DNA of 5,683 bases. Origin: Planctomycetaceae bacterium. GTDB taxonomy: Bacteria > Planctomycetota > Planctomycetia > Pirellulales > Thermoguttaceae. The DNA lies in the NCBI GenBank assembly GCA_015062085.1, contig SUVI01000193.1, forward strand, positions 1 to 5,683, written 5' to 3'. Of the stretch, positions 1-4,773 are shown one piece after another. The translations under genes were made by a program, and so were the position numbers. A model generated the notes under the pieces. The model saw nothing but the letters and a program-made list of their open reading frames with translations, was not told where the DNA came from and ran no database searches. How positions within the stretch are numbered: position 1 is the stretch's first letter; every line of letters begins with the position of its first letter.

Positions 1-89
1 TGCTCGGCATCAAGCGGAACGTTAAAGTCAACACGCATAAGGACCGTCTTACCGGCAACATCGACAGCATCAATCGTTTTTTTAGCCAT
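1..89 (-). CDS. pgk: Phosphoglycerate kinase, N-terminal fragment (runs off the left edge)
   Basis: Reading the minus strand from the ATG at 89-87 gives 29 complete codons that stay open to the window edge. The peptide starts [20 protein letters not shown] and continues DFNVPLDAE. The block [11 protein letters not shown] is the signature N-terminal segment of phosphoglycerate kinase, whose Arg and Asp-Phe-Asn residues lie at the 3-phosphoglycerate site of the N-domain. The enzyme transfers phosphate between 1,3-bisphosphoglycerate and ADP in glycolysis, in the cytoplasm. The start is supported by AGGAG nine bases upstream and by the normal distance from Met1 to the RVDFN motif. Only about 7% of a typical ~400-residue protein is visible, so intactness cannot be judged. 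No other family I know has this N-terminus. Confidence 0.93.
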   Translation of the reverse strand, partial: MAKKTIDAVDVAGKTVLMRVDFNVPLDAE

Positions 90-98
90 GACAAAATA

Positions 99-103
99 CT
101 CCT
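99..103 (-). promoter_or_regulatory. Ribosome binding site of pgk
   Basis: AGGAG on the minus strand, nine bases before the ATG at 89. It matches the anti-Shine-Dalgarno core and fixes the pgk start. Confidence 0.8.
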
Positions 104-182
104 GTCAAAAAAGCTCCCTAGGATCCGTACGTTTCCGTCAGTCCGATACCGAACTGAAAACGAATGGAAACGCCGTTCCTGA

Positions 183-635
183 ATGTACTTCTCTCGGACA
201 CACGAATCGCTCATGCGGCCGATTCAATGTTGGAAATCACTTCCGATATTTAATTATCCAAATTTTTCAATTTTTTTCAAGGGGGAGGGGGAGAAAATCC
301 GAAGGTTTTTTACGATTTTCTCTTTTCAGTGTGATCCTGCGGATCTGGCACAAAAACTCGAGCTGTCGCTGCCCACGGTCAATGCGATCCTGAACGAACT
401 GACTCAGGATGCGATCCTGAACGAACTGACTCAGGATGCGATCCTGAACGAACTGACTCAGGATGCGATCCTGAACGAACTAACTCAGGATGCGATCCTG
501 AACGAACTGACTCAGGATGCGATCCTGAACGAACTAACTCAGGATGCGATCCTGAATGAGGTCACGGGGGCGTCCAGAAACCGAGGCTATCAGATGACGG
601 AGTACATTCGCCTGTTTCAGGAGCCGGCTTACTAA
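183..635 (+). CDS. Hypothetical protein with helix-turn-helix-like segment and 9-residue repeats; probable regulator remnant
   Basis: A 150-codon frame. Residues about 51-74 (DPADLAQKLELSLPTVNAILNEL) look like the DNA-binding helices of a winged helix-turn-helix of the ROK or MarR type, where LAxxLxLSxPTV is typical. Straight after this, AILNELTQD is repeated six times from residue 68, with a seventh decayed copy (AILNEVT), then about 23 unrelated residues to the TAA. No sugar-kinase or effector domain follows, so the protein is far shorter than a ROK regulator (~300-400 residues). Neither in-frame ATG (183, 213) has a convincing ribosome binding site, and the first 110 bases overlap a likely pgk promoter on the other strand. 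In the +1 frame at 559-594 the codons read RSRGRPETEAIR; a GRxP element is expected after the wing in ROK proteins, so a frameshift after the array is possible. I infer a decayed or repeat-expanded gene; the true start is unknown and it may not be expressed. Confidence 0.4.
   Translation: MYFSRTHESLMRPIQCWKSLPIFNYPNFSIFFKGEGEKIRRFFTIFSFQCDPADLAQKLELSLPTVNAILNELTQDAILNELTQDAILNELTQDAILNELTQDAILNELTQDAILNELTQDAILNEVTGASRNRGYQMTEYIRLFQEPAY
253..280 (-). promoter_or_regulatory. Probable sigma-70-type promoter for pgk
   Basis: On the minus strand TTGAAA (280-275) and GATAAT (258-253) are separated by 16 bases, five of six matches in each box. Transcription would begin near 245-247 and give a pgk leader of about 155 nt. 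The surrounding DNA is AT-rich, so a chance match is possible, but orientation and distance fit pgk. The boxes lie inside the N-terminal part of the plus-strand frame 183-635, which argues that that frame is not translated from its first ATG. Confidence 0.5.
384..566 (+). repeat. 27-bp tandem repeat array with internal dyad symmetry (6 full units + 1 decayed)
   Basis: Full units start at 384, 411, 438, 465, 492 and 519, each exactly 27 bp and head to tail. A seventh unit from 546 is identical for 11 bp and then drifts, still encoding AILNEVT to about 566. Units 1, 2, 3 and 5 are identical; units 4 and 6 share one silent change (CTG to CTA). At each junction the sequence TCAGGATGCGATCCTGA forms an inverted repeat with 7-bp arms and a 3-bp centre; within a unit the same arms face each other across 10 bp. 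The period keeps the reading frame. Near identity points to recent expansion by slippage or unequal recombination. The array lies about 105 bp upstream of the -35 box of the likely pgk promoter. Confidence 0.95.
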
Positions 636-939
636 AAGTTTCGGCCGTTTCCTTTAATAAGGATCAGGGTCAGGCATGGCGGCTCCATTTTGATCGATAC
701 AGCCGCTCACGAAACTGTTTTTGCTGGAAACTGCCCCATAAAATCAAATTCATCCTACATTTTAAGGTGATTTAAAAACCGCATTTGCGACATTTTACAC
801 CTCATTTTTCACAAAAAACACCAATATTCTCCATGATGACCGGTTTTGGCAAAAACAAGCACTCTAACCCCTTCAAACCAAAAAATCGGGCTTTTTTTTG
901 GAAAAAAACAAAAAAAACCACCCCCCCACGCAAAACTCC
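636..939. other. AT-rich intergenic region without a recognisable gene
   Basis: No convincing gene. Part 636-770 stays open in the same frame as 183-635 after its stop (44 codons, no ATG in frame, no recognised motif) and could be decayed coding DNA. From about 770 the sequence is very AT-rich with homopolymer runs, including A and T tracts at 880-918 and seven C at 921-927. Open frames here consist mostly of Lys, Phe and Pro codons from these tracts. I see no tRNA or transposon end. Confidence 0.5.
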
Positions 940-968
940 TTGACAATGTATTTTTTCTATATTATAAT
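940..968 (+). promoter_or_regulatory. Consensus sigma-70 promoter for the PEP-CTERM gene
   Basis: TTGACA at 940-945 and TATAAT at 963-968, both perfect matches to the bacterial housekeeping consensus, with the optimal 17-bp spacer. Transcription should start near 974-977 and give a leader of about 85 nt before the ATG at 1060. The -10 box lies inside a perfect 12-bp palindrome at 959-970. It faces the PEP-CTERM gene and probably also serves the DUF1559 gene. Unless repressed it should be strong. Confidence 0.88.
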
Positions 969-988
969 ATCATTCGTGGTCGTGGTAA

Positions 989-1004
989 CTTTTTTATAAA
1001 AAAG
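989..1004 (+). repeat. 16-bp perfect palindrome in the leader of the PEP-CTERM mRNA
   Basis: CTTTTTTATAAAAAAG reads the same on both strands and lies about 14 bases after the expected transcription start. Just before it is a direct repeat CGTGGT-CGTGGT (975-986). It could be an operator, a weak A/U hairpin in the leader, or a chance product of AT-rich DNA. It lacks the GC stem and U-run of an intrinsic terminator. Confidence 0.5.
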
Positions 1005-1047
1005 GTTTTTAGAGGTTGCCAGAAATCAAACAGTCCCAACTTTTAAT

Positions 1048-1053
1048 AGGGAG
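1048..1053 (+). promoter_or_regulatory. Ribosome binding site of the PEP-CTERM gene
   Basis: AGGGAG, six bases before the ATG at 1060. It fixes the start of the 486-residue protein. Confidence 0.75.
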
Positions 1054-1059
1054 CAAACC

Positions 1060-2520
1060 ATGCGTTCACGAATTTCACAAATTGCAGGTACATTCTGCAC
1101 ATTTGGACTGGCAGCCGTGATGGATCTTTGCGCGTTTTTTCCAATCTTCGCAGCAGACGTAACGTCGCCGGTCTTCACATGGACGGGAAACGGAAGCAGT
1201 GATCTCTACACCGACGCACAGAACTGGCCGTCCGACATGCCGACGCAGTTTTTCCAGAAGGACAACGGGCTTCTGACAACCGCGACGCGCGGGAAGTACG
1301 TCATTCCGGAAGGATTCTCAACGACCATCTATGGATTCGATATTTCCAACGTAACGCTTGAGTTTAACGGAGACCTGACCTCCGTGTGCAATCCGCGATT
1401 CAACGGATTCTGGATGCGAGGAAATACCGCAGTCGTTTTGGGACGGGAATCAAACGTGACCTTCCTGAACGGAGGCGCCGCGGATACGCAGTCCCAGATC
1501 ACCATCGGCGGCGCGAACAATCAGTTCGACTACTATTCTTCCGGAAAGATGAGCTGCAATCACATCCACCTCAGCTCCTACGACTATAAGAACAATACCA
1601 GTTCCAATCATTTCAATCAGTATGACGGTACGATCGAAACCACTCATCTTTGGGTCGGAACTTATTCCGTTGACGGCAAAGAAAACACCCTGAACCTCTA
1701 CGGCGGGGATTTTATCGTTTCGAACACGCTGCTCATGGGGCACGACACCCGTCAAAATACGCACGGAAACGGCGTTATTAATATTTATGACGGCAGTTTC
1801 ACAGTGGCGCACTACCGCGGTTTCACCGCAACGATCGGCGGCGAACAGTACACACCGAGCATCAACCTGCACATCGGCGGGACGGACGGTTCGACATTCG
1901 GAACCTTCAAACAGACCGGCACGACGGCCTACGAGGGGATCCTCAGCGTCCAAATGAGCACGCCGCTGACCGTTCTGGACTCCAGCATCCTGAACACGAA
2001 TATCGTTTCGCTCAACTCGCTGACCGGCAAGGAGCAGTGGGACATCGAAACGAAACTCTTCAAACTCGCGGAGGATGGCAAGTCCGTCTCTCTCGATGCC
2101 TCGAAAAAACTGCCCGCCTCGGATAATTACGCGGTGAACCAGACGCTGGAATTCCAGACCGGCCTCTCCGAGGGCTGGCTTGAGCTTCCGGAGAGTTCCA
2201 ACCCCTACACAATGGAACTCTTTACGGAGGGACTGAAAGACCAGGCGGCGGCGGATGATTTTGCCGCGTGGCTTGACGAGGAATTCTTCCTGGACGCTGC
2301 AGCTCTCGATGCCTCGACGATCCAGGTTGAGCTTTTCTCCGGCATGGACAGCGATATTTTCATGTTTGACTTTACCGGCTACGATGCTGCGAACGTCATG
2401 CTTCAAGGGTTCCGCACGTCCGAAGTTCCCGAACCGTCCGCGTGGATCCTATTTTCGCTTGGAGTTTTCGGTCTGGCTGGTTTCCGGACCAAAAAAGCAC
2501 CCAAAGTACAGGCTGCGTGA
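1060..2520 (+). CDS. PEP-CTERM sorting domain-containing surface protein
   Basis: A 486-residue exported protein. Residues 1-32 form a signal peptide (basic start, hydrophobic core, ending IFAAD). Residues 38-56 (VFTWTGNGSSDLYTDAQNW) match the TWTG...NW opening common in secreted beta-repeat PEP-CTERM proteins. Residues about 183-261 hold three related strands with the pattern Y-[DG]-G followed by alternating hydrophobics (NQYDGTIETTHLWVG, NLYGGDFIVSNTLLMG, NIYDGSFTVA), suggesting a beta-solenoid. The C-terminus has the full tripartite sorting signal: VPEP at 456-459, a hydrophobic helix at about 460-475, and a basic tail starting RTKK. By family knowledge this is cut and anchored or released by an exosortase, usually in bacteria that make exopolysaccharide. 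No enzyme motif is visible, so the specific role is unknown. Start supported by AGGGAG and a consensus promoter. DUF1559 follows 102 nt downstream on the same strand. Confidence 0.9.
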   Translation: MRSRISQIAGTFCTFGLAAVMDLCAFFPIFAADVTSPVFTWTGNGSSDLYTDAQNWPSDMPTQFFQKDNGLLTTATRGKYVIPEGFSTTIYGFDISNVTLEFNGDLTSVCNPRFNGFWMRGNTAVVLGRESNVTFLNGGAADTQSQITIGGANNQFDYYSSGKMSCNHIHLSSYDYKNNTSSNHFNQYDGTIETTHLWVGTYSVDGKENTLNLYGGDFIVSNTLLMGHDTRQNTHGNGVINIYDGSFTVAHYRGFTATIGGEQYTPSINLHIGGTDGSTFGTFKQTGTTAYEGILSVQMSTPLTVLDSSILNTNIVSLNSLTGKEQWDIETKLFKLAEDGKSVSLDASKKLPASDNYAVNQTLEFQTGLSEGWLELPESSNPYTMELFTEGLKDQAAADDFAAWLDEEFFLDAAALDASTIQVELFSGMDSDIFMFDFTGYDAANVMLQGFRTSEVPEPSAWILFSLGVFGLAGFRTKKAPKVQAA

Positions 2521-2551
2521 GTCCGGGAGCGATCGTGACTCCATTTCCGTA

Positions 2552-2576
2552 CCGGAGAGGAGATTCCTGACTCCGG
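2552..2576 (+). other. Strong hairpin between the PEP-CTERM and DUF1559 genes
   Basis: CCGGAG (2552-2557) pairs with CTCCGG (2571-2576), and AGGA (2558-2561) with TCCT (2565-2568), leaving a GAT loop and a two-base bulge. This gives ten base pairs, mostly GC at the base. No U-run follows, so it is not a classical intrinsic terminator. In this place it could block 3' exonucleases, protecting the upstream message, or attenuate the downstream gene. The fold was read by eye. Confidence 0.55.
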
Positions 2577-2622
2577 CACCTCTGCCTTACCTGCTGTCCC
2601 TCGTGCAAAGAAAGATAAAATC

Positions 2623-3573
2623 ATGAAAAAGTACGGCTTTACGCTCGTTGAGCTGCTCGTTGTCATCGCGATCATTGGAATGCTGGTCGGCCTCCTTCTT
2701 CCAGCAGTTCAGCAGGCTCGTGAGGCAGCGCGGCAAATGCAGTGCAGCAATCATCTCAAGCAGTTTGGTTTGGCGTCACTGAATCACGAATCCGCAAACC
2801 GCACTCTTCCGACCGGCGGCTGGACGTCGTTCTGGGTCGGTGATCCGGATCTTCATTTTGGGAAGAAACAGCCGGGAGGCTGGACGTATGTTATTTTGCC
2901 GTACATGGAACAGGGTGCTCTTTGGGCACTGGGACAGAATGGCAGCATCACGATCGACTCAACGCAGCAGGACGGAGCCAAGACACGTGCACTGTCTCCA
3001 GTTCCGACGTTTTGCTGCCCGTCACGCCGTGCGCCCAAACTTTACCCGTATACCGGCGGAGTCCTGAAAAATATGGCAAAGACTTCTGAGGCCGGAAAAC
3101 TCGACTACGCGGGAAACGCCGGCTCGCACGGCTACCTTCTCCCCTCCGGGTGGGGGGTACAGGGACCTGCCGGTGTAGAAGCAGGAATCGATACAGAGCC
3201 GAATTCTTCCAACGACGGCGTCATCAACAGCAAAACACAAATCACTCTCGCAGAGATCCGGGACGGAACGAGCAACACGCTTCTCATCGCAGAAAAATAC
3301 GTCATCTCCGACAGATACGAGACCGGCAATGCTGCAGGCGATGACCTGACCCAGTTTCAGGGAGCCGACGACGATACGCTCCGCAAGACCTCCGAACTTC
3401 CGCATCAAGACCGTCTGAACTACAATTCTGGTACGATTTTCGGAAGTGTTCACGCCGGCGCGTTTGGCGCCGCTCATTGTGACGGCTCTGTTCAGCGGCT
3501 CTCCTACAGCGTGGACGCGGAAGCTTTCCTGAATTTTGGAAAACGCAGTGACGGCAAAGTCGTCGAGTTTTAG
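2623..3573 (+). CDS. DUF1559 domain-containing protein with type IV pilin-like N-terminus
   Basis: A 316-residue protein of the planctomycete-expanded DUF1559 family. Residues 1-30 carry the prepilin signal: basic MKKYG, cleavage expected between G5 and F6, FTLVE with the conserved Glu (E10), then the hydrophobic helix LLVVIAIIGMLVGLLLP. The family block follows (AVQQAREAARQMQCSNHLKQ, 28-47), then GWTYVILPYMEQ (86-97), CCPSRR (131-136), YAGNAGS (162-168), the hallmark IRDGTSNTLLIAEKYV (212-227), and the C-terminal FGSVHAGAFGAAHCDGSV (273-290). Length is normal. By family knowledge a prepilin peptidase processes it; the function is unknown, probably a pseudopilin-like envelope or extracellular protein. 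The upstream binding site (an A/G-rich stretch at 2606-2615) is weak. It is probably co-transcribed with the PEP-CTERM gene, with a hairpin between them. It converges on the minus-strand hydrolase gene across an 87-nt gap where I see no clear terminator. Confidence 0.93.
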   Translation: MKKYGFTLVELLVVIAIIGMLVGLLLPAVQQAREAARQMQCSNHLKQFGLASLNHESANRTLPTGGWTSFWVGDPDLHFGKKQPGGWTYVILPYMEQGALWALGQNGSITIDSTQQDGAKTRALSPVPTFCCPSRRAPKLYPYTGGVLKNMAKTSEAGKLDYAGNAGSHGYLLPSGWGVQGPAGVEAGIDTEPNSSNDGVINSKTQITLAEIRDGTSNTLLIAEKYVISDRYETGNAAGDDLTQFQGADDDTLRKTSELPHQDRLNYNSGTIFGSVHAGAFGAAHCDGSVQRLSYSVDAEAFLNFGKRSDGKVVEF

Positions 3574-3660
3574 AACCCCGAAACACCCGCCAAAATCGAT
3601 CTTACCGTCTCGGCAAAAGAGAAATTGAGGGCTGGAGCCGGGAATAAAGAGCGCACGTCT

Positions 3661-4773
3661 TCACTCCGTTTCTGTTCGGATCGGTCCTTCGTAGGCGGAA
3701 AGGATCAGGCGGATCAGGGCTTTGTAGTCGCTTCCGCGAGTCGGATGTTTTTTGTTTCCGGCAGATTTGTGCGCGACGACCATATCCAGAGCGGGAAACA
3801 CCGAGATCCTCTGCCCATACATTCCATAGGCGGAAAACGCGCCGCGGGAAGCGTCCGGAAATTGCGCATACGATTCCAGCCACCACAGGTAACCGTAGCC
3901 GCCGCCGTCCGGAAACGGGGTGACGGGACTTGTGGATTCGCGGATCCACTCGGCAGGAATGAGCTGTTCCCCGTTCCACTTTCCATTGCGCAGCATCAGT
4001 TCTCCAAGTTTGGCCATATCGCGTGTCGACAGATGGAAATGGTATGCCAAATGAATGGATTTGGATGCGTCTCCCGTGCGTTTGTGCCGGGAAAGCTCCC
4101 AGTCCTGCAGCATGAGCGGCTTGGCGAGGTCGGCGTCAAAGGCCTCGTAGATCGACTTTTTTGTCTTCATCTCGAAAACCGTGCCGGCAACGTTGAAATC
4201 CCAGTTATTGTAAACGAATTTCGTGCCGTGTTCCGTAACGCCGCGTTCCAGCACCTTTCCCTCCGGGATGCCGCCCGGATTTGACGCGGGATGATAGCAC
4301 CCGGACCGCGCGGAGATGAGATCACGCACCGTGGCCAGTTTTTCCTGCGGAAGGAGTCCTCCGACATCGTCGATGCCGAGGTCTCCGACTGTCTCGTCCA
4401 GCTGGATCGTCCCGTTCTCTACGTACTTTCCGTAGAGCATGGAGAGGACGCTCTTTCGGCACGACGCGATGTAGGAGACCTGCTCGACGTCGCCGAATGC
4501 GTACATCACCCGGCCGCCGACGACGATCATGAGTCCCGTCGTGCCCATGTTTTTCGATCGGATCAGTTCCGGGATCTCCGCCAGTTTCTCCGAATCAAAT
4601 CCGCACGCCTCCGGAGTCGTCGTCTGCCATTCACTGCCGTATTGGAAGGCGGGCTGATCCTCGGTGGACTGTATCTTGCCCGTCTGATCCGCATCGGAAG
4701 CCCAAACCTGCACTGTCAGCAAGACGACAGCCAAAAGACACGCCCAAAGCCAAATCGTTTTTTTCATCATCAT
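3661..4773 (-). CDS. Secreted serine hydrolase of the beta-lactamase / D-Ala-D-Ala carboxypeptidase fold
   Basis: A 370-residue protein of the beta-lactamase-related family (class C type, PF00144). A signal peptide covers residues 1-25 (MMMKK, long hydrophobic core, probable cut after VWA). Catalytic motifs in order: SxxK as S104-C-R-K107, the YxN equivalent as Y188-N-N190, and an HKSAG block at 335-339 in the place of the KTG/HxG motif. Also typical are YGYLWW (293-298) and YGMYGQRISVFPALDMVVA (316-334). The enzyme should form an acyl-serine intermediate in the periplasm or outside the cell; members act as esterases, peptidases or carboxypeptidases and most are not resistance enzymes. The substrate is unknown. 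It starts with three consecutive ATGs: the first overlaps the upstream stop (TAATG), while AGGAAG (4776-4781) is better spaced for the second (4770) or third (4767). It is translationally coupled to the gene upstream. Confidence 0.9.
   Translation of the reverse strand: MMMKKTIWLWACLLAVVLLTVQVWASDADQTGKIQSTEDQPAFQYGSEWQTTTPEACGFDSEKLAEIPELIRSKNMGTTGLMIVVGGRVMYAFGDVEQVSYIASCRKSVLSMLYGKYVENGTIQLDETVGDLGIDDVGGLLPQEKLATVRDLISARSGCYHPASNPGGIPEGKVLERGVTEHGTKFVYNNWDFNVAGTVFEMKTKKSIYEAFDADLAKPLMLQDWELSRHKRTGDASKSIHLAYHFHLSTRDMAKLGELMLRNGKWNGEQLIPAEWIRESTSPVTPFPDGGGYGYLWWLESYAQFPDASRGAFSAYGMYGQRISVFPALDMVVAHKSAGNKKHPTRGSDYKALIRLILSAYEGPIRTETE

Noticed and set aside
384..566. Repeat array as a CRISPR
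   Set aside because: Units are directly adjacent with no unique spacers, and no cas genes are present.
636..770. 44-codon continuation in the same frame as 183-635 after its stop
   Set aside because: No start codon in frame, no recognised motif, and the length is within chance; noted only as possible decayed coding DNA.
878..901. Possible terminator (CCAAAAAA facing TTTTTTGG)
   Set aside because: The stem has only two GC pairs and an eight-base loop, so it would be weak, and the T-run is part of the stem itself.
846..1046. Small plus-strand open frame of 66 codons
   Set aside because: It is made of A, T and C homopolymer tracts, overlaps the consensus promoter and leader of the next gene, and has no ribosome binding site.
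1450..2406. Long minus-strand open frame (318 codons) opposite the PEP-CTERM gene
   Set aside because: The plus-strand protein has a signal peptide, beta repeats and a complete sorting signal; the minus frame has no recognisable domain, no export signal and an Arg/Val-rich shadow composition.
3574..3660. Bidirectional terminator between the convergent genes
   Set aside because: Only short imperfect inverted repeats and no T-run on either strand; I cannot support a terminator here.
3661..4773. Antibiotic-resistance beta-lactamase
   Set aside because: The SxxK and YxN motifs fit the broad esterase/peptidase branch; the context is a glycan-hydrolase-like operon, with no AmpR-type regulator or mobile element.
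4735..4773. Lipoprotein signal (LWAC) at the start of the beta-lactamase-fold protein
   Set aside because: The cysteine lies at residue 12 in the middle of the hydrophobic core, with about 12 more hydrophobic residues after it; an ordinary signal peptidase I site after VWA fits better.
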